Positions 55,772-64,000 of a stretch of 64,000 nt of DNA are shown here, piece after piece. The notes under the pieces are model-generated. The model was not told where the DNA came from, did no database searches, and saw only the letters and a program-made list of their open reading frames with translations. The position numbers were made by a program, and so were the translations under genes. Within the stretch, counting starts at the first letter, position 1, and each line of letters begins with the position of its first letter. The stretch comes from Tetragenococcus solitarius NBRC 100494 (GTDB taxonomy: Bacteria; Bacillota; Bacilli; Lactobacillales; Enterococcaceae): assembly GCF_001544195.1 (NCBI RefSeq), contig NZ_BCPY01000008.1, positions 1-64,000 of the forward strand, written 5' to 3'.

Positions 55772-58501
55772 CTAATCAAGATAGAGAATATTATAGATAT
55801 AACAGGTTTCTTCCAGTGGGATTGTCACACTATAAATGGGTTCTAGCACACTAAAGATATCCTGAATCACTCTTATTTCTTTTGCATGATCAAAAGCAAA
55901 TTGTTCCAAATCAGGAAAATCGGTAATTTCTGCATGCCGAATCAAGCGCTCCACCATACAGGCCACATGGACATAAATGGCGACTTTGCGGGCATTAGAT
56001 AAATGTAAATGCAAGCGGCGTTCCAGTTCCTGAATACAACTTTCAATGACTTCCATAATACGTTTCGTATCAAGAATGGTTAGTGATTCTAAAACACGGA
56101 TGAGTGAAAAGTTTTTGACCAACCGATCATTGACTTCGCGAATTTCTGCTTCAGATAATAAATTTTCAAAAATCTCACCTAGTTGTCCGTGCCCATCACC
56201 AGAAATAATATTTTCTAAATAGACAAATTTCATCTCTGGAATATGTACATCATTGGTTCCGATAATCGACAATACCTCATACTGGCTTAAAAATGCTTCT
56301 GATAAACCATTTGCTTGTAAATCCGCAAACTCGATCGGTAAAATATCGATTGCCAAAATACCATCTAAACAATCATAAAGCAGTTTTTGAATTTGGATAG
56401 CCACGCCTAAACCAGAAAAACATGTGGTAATAATTGCTTTTTTCTTCCTTCGTTTAGGCTGATAGAGCTGTACGTTAGGAACAACAACCTCTTGCATGCT
56501 TTCAGCGATTTCATTTAACGAACGATCTTGTTGAATCAGATTTCCTACTTCCAAAGCAAGAGGCGTGCTTAATTGGTCAATAAATAAAACCGGTTGATTT
56601 ATATTTTGTTTCAACTGCTCATAAATCATATTTAATGAGCCCATATCAACTAAGACCAGCAAGCCTTGTTTGACAGAATATTCTTCAAGGTAAAGAAGTA
56701 CTTTTTCTGAGATATCAAAGATGGTTGATTCCACCGGCATATCGATACTCGTAAACACCGCACTGCCGAGCATCCGATTACAAACATTGGCAATACTGCT
56801 TGCGGTGGCATAACCGTGAGCAATCATAATCGCATGAACCTCATTACTTTTTACTTCATAGTTGAGTGTTGAGAAAAAAAGAGCAAACAGTAAATGATCT
56901 GCTTTGGTAAAAGTGACATCCAGGCGCTTTTCGATTTCAGGAAGCAAAGGGGTAATCTGATTTAACTCTGTCTGATAATTCTTTTTTACAAAAGTCGTAA
57001 AATCATCTTCTAGAAAGCTCGTCAGATCAATTCCCTTTAAACTGTAATGATAAATATAGTAAGAAAGGAGCAATACAAGATTGCCATCGTATTGAAATTT
57101 AGTATGCGCATCAATTTCGCGGAAAATCTCTTGCATCACTGTCGAAATAAATTTTTCTAAAGCAGCTAAGTTTCTTTGCTTTTCTCTGAAAACGACGTCA
57201 TCCATAAATTTCACAATTTGTTGATGCAGCTGCTGTTTGACAGTGTAACTCGTTTCTTTTTGATAGTCCTGGTATAACCAAACCAAATGTTGAATAAGTT
57301 TAGGCAACTCCCCTGCCGAATTTGCCACAGTAGAAAAAGTATCTTGGTCGGAAAAGACTAGATTTTCTTCCTCTATGTTTGCAAGTTCTATAGGAGAATC
57401 AAAGGATTCATAAATCTTTTGCGGTAAGTCTTTTATTTTTATTTCTACCTGTGTGCTTTCATTACTGTGTGCAATCGCGCTACCGCAAGCATACTTAATG
57501 ACATTTTCCATTTCACCAATGTTTCCTGGAAAATTTGTTTGCAATAAGATATCCATGACTCGAGGGGTCACTTCGATTGTACGCTTAATATTTTGACTTT
57601 CCTTTTTAAATAGATATTCAACCAATTGTCGTTTTTCAAAAAGACTACGTTCAGAAACGCTAGGGATGTAAATTTGGATCGGAATCCGTCGTAAAAAAGT
57701 CTGCAAAAAACAATCGGTTGATTCTGTCGTCGCAAATACTAACCTTACTTTTGAAGAACGTTCTTTTGTTTCACCAATGCGCGAGAAATTTTCCTTGTCC
57801 ATAAAATTAAATAACTTTTCTTGTCCTTCATCGTTTAAACGATGAACTTCATCAAGGAAAAGCACGCCCTTATCAGCTGCTTCCAGCAATCCTGTGTGAT
57901 CTTCTTCAGCGCCAGTAAAAGCACCTTTTGCATAACCAAATAATATACCGGAAAGCAGTTCTGGGTTATTCGCATACTGCGCACAATTTAAGGTAAAAAA
58001 AGGCGAGTCTTCTTGCAAAACACCTTCTCTTATCATATATTCGTCCATAATCTGCACAAAATAACTCTTACCAACGCCTGTTTCTCCCATAAGAAGTAAT
58101 GGAAGACCATTATTGGGATAAAATATAGCGGTCTTTAATTGTTCTACCGCTTCAGCCAAACCGCTGTCATAACCAATAACTTTTTCAAAAACTTTTTCGC
58201 TGGAGACATTATTTAATTCAGCTTGAAAAGCTGCTATGTTTTCATATTCTTCAGCAATGTCTATTTGATATTTTTGTGCGAAAAATTCTTTTAAGGAAAA
58301 TAACACAGGTCGTGTATTGATTTTAAATAATCGATGATTATTAACAAACTGATTTAATATACGACTCGCTTGCGTCCGACTGATACTCATTTTTTGCGCG
58401 ATTTCTTCTGTAGAAAAGAACAAAGAAGTCGTTTCTTTGAGCGAAGCTGAATGACACCTATTTTCCGCAAATTGAAAGATCGCTTCTTCTAAATTTGTCA
58501 T
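55772..58501 (-). CDS. LevR-type sigma-54-dependent activator with PRD and PTS domains
   Basis: 909 residues. Order: N-terminal HTH (about 25-60), AAA+ domain with Walker A GETGVGKSYFVQIMDEY, GAFTGAEEDHTGLLEAA and Walker B GVLFLDEVHRL (about 110-340), PRD1 (about 440-540), a mannose-IIA-like domain with IMIAHGYATASSIANVCN (about 560-690), a IIB-like segment TTCFSGLGVAIQIQKLLYD, and PRD2 at the C-terminus. It activates the sigma-54 promoter just downstream, with activity set by PTS phosphorylation. Start backed by AAAGGAGG. Confidence 0.96.
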   Translation of the reverse strand: MTNLEEAIFQFAENRCHSASLKETTSLFFSTEEIAQKMSISRTQASRILNQFVNNHRLFKINTRPVLFSLKEFFAQKYQIDIAEEYENIAAFQAELNNVSSEKVFEKVIGYDSGLAEAVEQLKTAIFYPNNGLPLLLMGETGVGKSYFVQIMDEYMIREGVLQEDSPFFTLNCAQYANNPELLSGILFGYAKGAFTGAEEDHTGLLEAADKGVLFLDEVHRLNDEGQEKLFNFMDKENFSRIGETKERSSKVRLVFATTESTDCFLQTFLRRIPIQIYIPSVSERSLFEKRQLVEYLFKKESQNIKRTIEVTPRVMDILLQTNFPGNIGEMENVIKYACGSAIAHSNESTQVEIKIKDLPQKIYESFDSPIELANIEEENLVFSDQDTFSTVANSAGELPKLIQHLVWLYQDYQKETSYTVKQQLHQQIVKFMDDVVFREKQRNLAALEKFISTVMQEIFREIDAHTKFQYDGNLVLLLSYYIYHYSLKGIDLTSFLEDDFTTFVKKNYQTELNQITPLLPEIEKRLDVTFTKADHLLFALFFSTLNYEVKSNEVHAIMIAHGYATASSIANVCNRMLGSAVFTSIDMPVESTIFDISEKVLLYLEEYSVKQGLLVLVDMGSLNMIYEQLKQNINQPVLFIDQLSTPLALEVGNLIQQDRSLNEIAESMQEVVVPNVQLYQPKRRKKKAIITTCFSGLGVAIQIQKLLYDCLDGILAIDILPIEFADLQANGLSEAFLSQYEVLSIIGTNDVHIPEMKFVYLENIISGDGHGQLGEIFENLLSEAEIREVNDRLVKNFSLIRVLESLTILDTKRIMEVIESCIQELERRLHLHLSNARKVAIYVHVACMVERLIRHAEITDFPDLEQFAFDHAKEIRVIQDIFSVLEPIYSVTIPLEETCYIYNILYLD

Positions 58502-58921
58502 AAAACGTCCTCCTTTTCTTGGTCCTTTATTTTATATAGAAAATCAACAAGAAGCAACTAGGATAAGAGTGATGAAGAGTAATATAACATTTTTTGTTCG
58601 GTATTTAGCTCTTAAAGACAACCATAAAAGAAAAAAAGACCATTTTCTCGCTTGCTTTTTTTCGATGGTATTCCCTTTTTCTAATAAAACTGATACCTCT
58701 AAACAAAAGACCAACGATAAAATCACTGGACAGGAGTCAGAAAAACTATCGTTATTTAAATGATTTTTTTAAATCACAATCTCTTCCCGTCTTTTCGCTT
58801 GTTATTGTCCATTTACAAAAGTAGATTTTCACAAGAAAATTCATAAGATTTGTGCATTTTTAAGGAGTACGTTATGATAAAAATGTACAGTAATTTAATT
58901 TTTTAATTGAGGAGTGAAATT
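58502..58921. other. Divergent intergenic region between LevR and channel genes
   Basis: The 420 bases hold a good promoter for the channel gene (listed separately) near the right end. A weak frame of about 64 codons on the plus strand (58569-58763) has no ribosome binding site and is not called. No repeat or terminator was seen. Confidence 0.5.
58850..58878 (+). promoter_or_regulatory. Promoter of the TM-helix-repeat channel gene
   Basis: TTGTGC (58850-58855), a 17-bp spacer, and TATGAT (58873-58878) lie about 45 bp upstream of the ATG. Confidence 0.6.
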
Positions 58922-60154
58922 ATGAATACTGGTATAACTGCTTTAGATAATTTATTAGCATCGTTACCAGCGATTGTTGCTGGAATTGTATTATTGATAG
59001 TTGCATGGATTGTTGCCACTATCTTAAAAAACATCTTAGCAAAAGGACTTAAAAAGGTGGGCTTCGGTCAGTTGCTCACAAAATGGGGAGTGGCTAAAAC
59101 AGAAGAAAGTGCCAGCTCGGCCATTGACAGCTTAGCCAAAGTTGGCTACTACATTATTTGGTTGGTCTTCTTGCCGGGAATATTTGAAAGCTTTGGTGTT
59201 CCTGCGATTGGGCGTCCCATCCAAACAATGTTAGATACAGCATTAGCTTATCTTCCTAATATTTTTGGAGCAATCATTATTTTAGTGATTGGTACCGTGG
59301 TCGCACGTTTTGTACGAAGCGTAGTTTATAACTTATCCGTCGCTGCCAATATTGACTCTTATGTCGCTAAGTTTTTAGGAACAAACACAGATGACCAAGA
59401 AGTTGAAGAAAAGAAAGACACGTTAGCTTCTGCTTTAGGCGGCATTGTTTATTTCTTAGTTATTATTCCAATTGCGTTGATTGCTCTAGAAACATTAAAT
59501 ATCGACACAATTGCTGAACCTATCAGTTCTGTTCTAAATACCATTTTAGCTGCTATCCCACACATTGTGGTCGCTGCAATCTTACTTGGTGTTGGCTTAG
59601 TTCTGGCAAAATTCTCTGGCCAAGTAGTCAGTGATTTATTAAAAGGTACAGGAATCAACAAATACTCAAAAACAATTGAAGATAATACAAATATGTCATT
59701 TGACTTAGCTAAATTATCTGGACAAATTGTTTCATTTGTTGTCGGTTTGTTATTCTTTGTTGAAGCGTTAAATGCACTACAATTAGACATTCTAAACATG
59801 GTAGGTGCAGCAATCATCGCTTATATTCCTAATTTGATTATTGCTGCAATTATCCTGGTTGCCGTATTTGTCGGTGGCGACTTTGTAGGTAGTGCAATCA
59901 GTAAAGCAACAAAAAGTGGCTTAGCTGGTGCAATCTTCAAATTTGCGCTAATTATCTTTGGTATCTTTATGGCATTAGAACAATTAGACTTTGCAACAGC
60001 GATTGTACAACAAGCATTTGTCTTGATTCTAGGTGCCGCAGCTGTCGCATTTGCCATTGCATTTGGTATTGGTGGACGTGACTTTGCTAAAAGACAATTA
60101 GATAAAGCTGACCATAAAATCGATGAAGAAAAAGATAAATCAGATAACGAATAA
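58922..60154 (+). CDS. Mechanosensitive-channel-type protein with repeated TM helices
   Basis: About 410 residues; the ATG at 58922 follows GAGGAG. Four repeated units, each with two hydrophobic segments, are visible, marked by glycine-rich loops such as LPAIVAGIVLLIVAWIVA, LPNIFGAIIILVIGTVVARF, IPHIVVAAILLGVGLVLAKF and IPNLIIAAIILVAVFVGGDF. Only a weak MscS-type pore domain is seen. The C-terminus is highly charged. Such proteins are thought to respond to osmotic or membrane stress. Stand-alone gene with its own terminator. Confidence 0.82.
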   Translation: MNTGITALDNLLASLPAIVAGIVLLIVAWIVATILKNILAKGLKKVGFGQLLTKWGVAKTEESASSAIDSLAKVGYYIIWLVFLPGIFESFGVPAIGRPIQTMLDTALAYLPNIFGAIIILVIGTVVARFVRSVVYNLSVAANIDSYVAKFLGTNTDDQEVEEKKDTLASALGGIVYFLVIIPIALIALETLNIDTIAEPISSVLNTILAAIPHIVVAAILLGVGLVLAKFSGQVVSDLLKGTGINKYSKTIEDNTNMSFDLAKLSGQIVSFVVGLLFFVEALNALQLDILNMVGAAIIAYIPNLIIAAIILVAVFVGGDFVGSAISKATKSGLAGAIFKFALIIFGIFMALEQLDFATAIVQQAFVLILGAAAVAFAIAFGIGGRDFAKRQLDKADHKIDEEKDKSDNE

Positions 60155-60190
60155 CTCAATTTTGAGTTTTAGGTCAAATTAGCAAAAATA

Positions 60191-60238
60191 AAAAAAGACT
60201 TCAAAGTAATTAAACTTTACTTTGAAGTCTATTTTTTT
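60191..60238 (+). terminator. Terminator after the channel gene
   Basis: GACTTCAAAGTAA (60197-60209) and TTACTTTGAAGTC (60217-60229) form a perfect stem with T-run after and A-run before. Confidence 0.85.
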
Positions 60239-60262
60239 GCTGTTAGTTAACTTATAAGACAA

Positions 60263-60550
60263 CAGGGTCCAGACAACTTCGATATGAATCGTGTTAATAG
60301 AACAGGGGCTAAATCACTACTTTACTCCCTGTAACGTTAAAAACAGGGCGTATTTCGGAAATGTACTCCCTGTTTTTAAAAGAAAAATAGGCAGATTTAG
60401 AAAAATAAGCTAAAAAAGAGCAAAGATAGGGAGTGAAATCTTAATTTACTACCTATGAATAGAAAGACAGGGAATAGTTTTTTTATTTACTCCCTGAAAA
60501 AGTAGAATCAGGGAGTGTTTCATTAAAACGCTCCCCATCTTTTTTTAATT
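60263..60550. repeat. 41-bp-period hairpin array, copy B (inverted relative to copy A)
   Basis: Units start with (C/T)AGGG at 60263, 60303, 60344, 60427, 60468 and 60509. The steps are 40, 41, 83, 41 and 41, the same plan as copy A. Arms CAGGG(A/C) and CTCCCTG recur. The central double step, read on the minus strand, resembles the central part of copy A, so the two copies face opposite ways. It fills the gap between the channel gene and the converging hydantoinase gene. Confidence 0.8.
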
Positions 60551-60576
60551 AACGTTTTTCGCCATTCAAACAAGAA

Positions 60577-62139
60577 TTAACTTTGCACCAGATCTCCTAC
60601 AACTTTGACACGTAACCGCGTGGCATTGTCAGGATGATAAGCTAATGGGATTTCTTCTACTTCTACTAGTTCAATAGTTCCTGCGATCGCTCCTGCTTTC
60701 ATCGCTTGTTCATCAGCATTTTCACGAGCATCTTGCAGGGCTTGTTCTCTTGCGATTTGCGAATAAATATAGATTTTTTCGTATTGGCCACCAATTTGTG
60801 AGATCGAAGCTCCGATCGCGTTAGCCACGGCGCCTTTTTCATCGCGGATGATCTTTTCTACACCTTTTAATTTATCGGGTACAATAATATTGCCGCCACC
60901 CACTAAAATCAAAGTCACATCCCCCGAACTAGTCTTCATGCGGTCAATCGCTTCTTCTACCATCTGCGCTATTTTTGCTTCTGCTTTTTCAGCCAAATCT
61001 TGCTTAATGTGAGCAACTTTCTCAGGATCGCCGATTTCTACTTTTCCTAAACGTACTGCAATATCTGTGGCAGTTAGTGTATCTCCACCAAAAACCAATG
61101 CCTTTTCCGAAATTTTATAGCCTACACTATCAGGCCCCACTGTGAGGTCCCCATCTTCTGTCTGACGAACAATCGAGCCGCCGCCTAAGCCAATCGATAC
61201 GATATCAGGCATCCGAAAATTTGTCCGGACACCACCAACATCAACCGCTACGGAAGATTCACGTGGAAAGCCATCCGTAATGACTCCAATATCAGAAGTT
61301 GTTCCTCCAACATCTAAAACGACTGCATTTTCCAAATCTGCAAGATAAGAAGCCCCGCGAATACTGTTGGTTGGACCACACGCAATGGTTAAAATTGGAA
61401 ATTCTCTTGCATAATCAATGGACATTAACGTCCCGTCATTTTGACATAAATAAACTTCAGCATCTGTAACCCCTTCTTGTAGCAAGGCCTGCTCAAAACC
61501 ATCACTTGTCGCACGCATCACTTTAAATAAAGCTGCATTTAAAATGGTGGCATTTTCTCTTTCAATCAGCCCTACAGAGCCAATTGTAGAAGATAAAGAA
61601 ACTGGGATATCTTTTCCTAATATTTCTTGCGCTAATTCTTGAACACGAAATTCCTGGTCATTTTTCAAGGAAGAAAACACGCCGATTACAGCAATCGACT
61701 CAACTTTTCCTTTCCAACTTGTTAAAATATCACGTATTTCTTGTTCGTCAAAAGTGGAAAGAGCTCGTCCATCAAATTCATAGCCGCCTTGAGCAAAAGC
61801 GTAAGTCTGAGACAGTTGCTGTACGATTTCATCAGGCCAAGCGGTAAAAGGAGCGACTGAAGCTGTTGCCGGATACCCCAACCGCAGTACACCTACTTTG
61901 GCTAATTTCTTCCGTTCTACAATAGCATTTGTACATTGAGTTGTCCCTAGCATAGCATGGGTGACCGCATCTTTATTAACCTTTGATTCTTTGAGCACTA
62001 AATGTAGAGCTTGAAAGATTCCACTTTCAATATCTTCAGTTGTAGGATATTTTACACTGTGAATCAATTGTAAATTTTCATCTAAAATAACAGCGTCGGT
62101 ATTCGTTCCACCGACATCAATTCCGATTTTATATTCCAT
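60577..62139 (-). CDS. Hydantoinase/oxoprolinase-family protein (HyuA-like)
   Basis: 520 residues. The ASKHA-type N-terminal YKIGIDVGGTNTDAVILDENLQ and the central VVLDVGGTTSDIGVITDGFP are the phosphate-binding motifs of the hydantoinase A / 5-oxoprolinase family. It overlaps the DUF917 gene by one base. This short form lacks the HyuB part. Known relatives open hydantoin or 5-oxoproline rings using ATP. The substrate here is not established. Confidence 0.87.
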   Translation of the reverse strand: MEYKIGIDVGGTNTDAVILDENLQLIHSVKYPTTEDIESGIFQALHLVLKESKVNKDAVTHAMLGTTQCTNAIVERKKLAKVGVLRLGYPATASVAPFTAWPDEIVQQLSQTYAFAQGGYEFDGRALSTFDEQEIRDILTSWKGKVESIAVIGVFSSLKNDQEFRVQELAQEILGKDIPVSLSSTIGSVGLIERENATILNAALFKVMRATSDGFEQALLQEGVTDAEVYLCQNDGTLMSIDYAREFPILTIACGPTNSIRGASYLADLENAVVLDVGGTTSDIGVITDGFPRESSVAVDVGGVRTNFRMPDIVSIGLGGGSIVRQTEDGDLTVGPDSVGYKISEKALVFGGDTLTATDIAVRLGKVEIGDPEKVAHIKQDLAEKAEAKIAQMVEEAIDRMKTSSGDVTLILVGGGNIIVPDKLKGVEKIIRDEKGAVANAIGASISQIGGQYEKIYIYSQIAREQALQDARENADEQAMKAGAIAGTIELVEVEEIPLAYHPDNATRLRVKVVGDLVQS

Positions 62140-63233
62140 TATTGACCACGCTCCTTTTGCACTAATTCTTCAACCGGTACATAGTCATAATCATAACCAA
62201 AATAACGCGGCCCTACGGTTTCAATCCCTTTAGCACTACGCCATTGCTCATTACATGGCAAAGCGAGTAGACGCACACGTTTTCCGTATTTTAGGCTTTC
62301 TGTAGTTACAGGCGTTAAGGTTTCTAGATCGACTAAGCAAATCAGATCCGGTGTTAATACTAAAGGCCGTTTATCTTTTAAAGCAATCAAATTTTCGTTT
62401 TGGATGTAGACATCCACTTCTTCTCCTGTATGATCAGCCAATCCTTCGATAATAACTTTTCCTCGATTGAAACCACCTTCAGTTCCTCTTAGTACATCGA
62501 CAATTTTTCCTGTAAATAAGTCAAAACCACCTGTCATGTCCAATACTTGTTGTAATTTTGCTTGATTGTCCTGCCCTTTACAACGAATAATACGACCTAA
62601 TTTTTCTGAAAGAGAAACAATATTAGCTATCCCGAAACGTTTGAGTTCAGCCCCTGATGACGGATAGTTACTGATCAAGGTACTTGCTCCCATTTCAACT
62701 GTTGCTGTCCGCGCCAATCGTTCAGCCCAGACGTTATCAATCGTTTCAATAATACCAATATTTCCCTTTTCATCTGTAATTGCCATAGGTGTAGATGAGA
62801 CGCCATTTAAATGAAAAGTTACCATTTGCAACTCAGGAAAAGCCCGTCCCATCCCATCACAGTCTATTAAGGGCAAGCCTAGTTGAGCTGCTACAATGAT
62901 AGGAATCATTGAATTGACGCCTCCTGCTTCCATCGGAAAAACCCCTTTGATTTCTTTGCCTAGATATTTTTCCAATTTTTGAAACACACGAACAAATTCA
63001 TCTCCTTTAGGGAATTTTTCTACCAAAACGCTGGGTGCTCCCATCATAGCAGCAGGTGTATACATCGCATTTTCATCGACTTCTTCAGGAGAAATTAAAG
63101 TAGCTGGTCCGTATTCATTAACCGCCGAAAGAGCCATCATTTTACCGATATACGGATCGCCGCCACCTCCTGTTCCTAGCAGTGCTGCACCAACCGCAAT
63201 ATTTTCAATTGCTTCAGCATCAATCTTATGCAT
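62139..63233 (-). CDS. DUF917 protein (hydantoinase-associated)
   Basis: 364 residues. The N-terminal AVGAALLGTGGGGDPYIGKMMAL and FPMEAGGVNSMIPIIVAAQLGLPLIDCDGMGRAFPE are typical of DUF917. These proteins nearly always sit beside HyuA-like genes and may form a complex with them. GGAGG precedes the ATG. Confidence 0.87.
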   Translation of the reverse strand: MHKIDAEAIENIAVGAALLGTGGGGDPYIGKMMALSAVNEYGPATLISPEEVDENAMYTPAAMMGAPSVLVEKFPKGDEFVRVFQKLEKYLGKEIKGVFPMEAGGVNSMIPIIVAAQLGLPLIDCDGMGRAFPELQMVTFHLNGVSSTPMAITDEKGNIGIIETIDNVWAERLARTATVEMGASTLISNYPSSGAELKRFGIANIVSLSEKLGRIIRCKGQDNQAKLQQVLDMTGGFDLFTGKIVDVLRGTEGGFNRGKVIIEGLADHTGEEVDVYIQNENLIALKDKRPLVLTPDLICLVDLETLTPVTTESLKYGKRVRLLALPCNEQWRSAKGIETVGPRYFGYDYDYVPVEELVQKERGQ

Positions 63234-63267
63234 AACTTTTCCTCCATTACTTTTAATTTTATATTGC

Positions 63268-64000
63268 TCAATCCTCTATATTTCCTTTAACCGCTTTTTT
63301 TCCTTTAAATTTGTACCCTATATAATAAATAGCAAATGAAATGACAACACCGATCAATGGTTGGTTAAGTAATTGAGGCGCATTAGGGAAAAATTCTAAG
63401 ATAACTGGTAAAGCAGCAATTACAGCACCAATAAACCAAGAAAGTACGCCTAGCCAGTTGAAGTTAGCGACTTTTTGCCAACTAGCAGGATCTCCTTTTT
63501 GTATGATCCAGTAAGAAGCAATCATCACACCCGTTACAGGGGGGATCATCGCAGACAAAACATTCATAATCGGGACAAAATAATCTAAAATACCAATGGC
63601 TGCAAGGATTGTTCCTATTCCACCAGCAACAGCTACCGCAACGGTTTCTTTTTCTTTTGATACATTAAAAACATTCACAATCGCAATCCCTCCGGAAAAA
63701 GCATTCACCGCATTGGTTGTCCAAGTCGCCAAAAGCATCGCAACCACGCCAATTACAGGAAACCCAAGTTGAGTAAATACCGAAATAATATCCGCGGTAT
63801 CTGAAGTAACACCAAATATAGCTCCCGCTGCAATCATTAAAAGCCCTGCAGGTAAAACTCCAAGGAAGGAAGCCTTAGCGACGCCCGAACGCTTTCTAAC
63901 ATATTGCGAATAATCCCCTGCAATAATCGCTCCTAATGCAAAAGAGCCAATCGTAACAGAGACACCGGTTAGAAAGGGCATATGAGTTTCGGGTTGATAG
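63268..64000 (-). CDS. NCS1-family permease (CodB-like), 5' end outside the window
   Basis: The visible part covers about 243 C-terminal residues; the reading frame is open through the window edge. Full proteins have about 420-450 residues. GSFALGAIIAGDYSQYVRKR and LLATWTTNAVNAFSGGIAIVNVF match cytosine/allantoin-type NCS1 permeases. It leads the hydantoinase operon, so it likely imports the ring compound that HyuA and DUF917 handle. Confidence 0.85.
   Translation of the reverse strand, partial: YQPETHMPFLTGVSVTIGSFALGAIIAGDYSQYVRKRSGVAKASFLGVLPAGLLMIAAGAIFGVTSDTADIISVFTQLGFPVIGVVAMLLATWTTNAVNAFSGGIAIVNVFNVSKEKETVAVAVAGGIGTILAAIGILDYFVPIMNVLSAMIPPVTGVMIASYWIIQKGDPASWQKVANFNWLGVLSWFIGAVIAALPVILEFFPNAPQLLNQPLIGVVISFAIYYIGYKFKGKKAVKGNIED

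Noticed and set aside
58569-58763. 64-codon frame in the LevR/channel gap
   Set aside because: No Shine-Dalgarno sequence, low-complexity lysine-rich product, no promoter fit; likely chance in AT-rich DNA.

Overview
The window is AT-rich, has strong AGGAGG-type ribosome binding sites, and uses GTG and TTG starts freely. It carries six phosphotransferase (PTS) loci, several cre-like catabolite repression sites and a LicT/RAT antitermination switch. This points to a low-GC Gram-positive of the Lactobacillales. Enterococcaceae (Enterococcus or Tetragenococcus) is my best guess from protein character; that is inference, not a database result. No rRNA, tRNA, CRISPR array, prophage or intact insertion sequence was seen.

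Layout. 0.1-1.1 kb: a LysR regulator. 1.2-6.7 kb: a deoxynucleoside operon (deoC, deoB, deoR-like, pdp, nupC). 6.9-11.5 kb: a ribonucleoside salvage cluster (nucleoside hydrolase, DcuC-family carrier, acetyltransferase, GntR regulator, ribokinase). 11.7-19.0 kb: a mannose-family PTS operon with two dehydrogenases, a class II aldolase and an FGGY kinase, probably for a polyol or unusual sugar. 19.0-20.3 kb: a long leader region and two tandem small XRE regulators. 20.3-24.2 kb: a HAD phosphatase, an RpiR regulator, a PHP phosphoesterase and a glucoside-type PTS IICB gene broken by one extra G. 24.4-26.2 kb: a P1B-type metal ATPase preceded by a Fur-like box. 26.5-29.7 kb: adenine deaminase and an AzgA-type purine permease. 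30-35 kb: an HXXEE membrane protein and a two-ATPase ABC exporter with a divergent TetR gene. 35.2-39.5 kb: a beta-glucoside operon (bglP-like, GH1, licT). 39.7-42.3 kb: DUF969, DUF979 and pyroglutamyl peptidase. 42.4-42.7 kb: a candidate type I toxin-antitoxin module. 43-44.1 kb: an Ldh_2-type oxidoreductase. 44.4-47.3 kb: a deletion scar joining a truncated NRAMP gene to a truncated ascorbate-type PTS locus. 47.5-51.9 kb: an intact ascorbate-family PTS operon with a UPF0309 SIS protein. 52.1-58.5 kb: a LevR/sigma-54 controlled mannose-family PTS with a deglycase-like SIS enzyme. 58.9-60.2 kb: a TM-helix-repeat channel. 60.6-64 kb: hydantoinase/oxoprolinase, DUF917 and an NCS1 permease cut by the window edge.

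Together this is a scavenging and carbohydrate-uptake region. Nucleosides, purine bases, glycosides, amino-sugar or Amadori-type compounds and possibly pyroglutamyl or hydantoin compounds are imported and fed to central metabolism. Control is by local activators, antiterminators and CcpA.

The most unusual signals are: a 41-bp-period hairpin array present twice in inverted orientation with the same 3+3 layout; a triplicated acidic module inside an ABC permease; the toxin-antitoxin module; paired operators in front of the two XRE genes; and two decayed PTS loci (a frameshift and a deletion scar).
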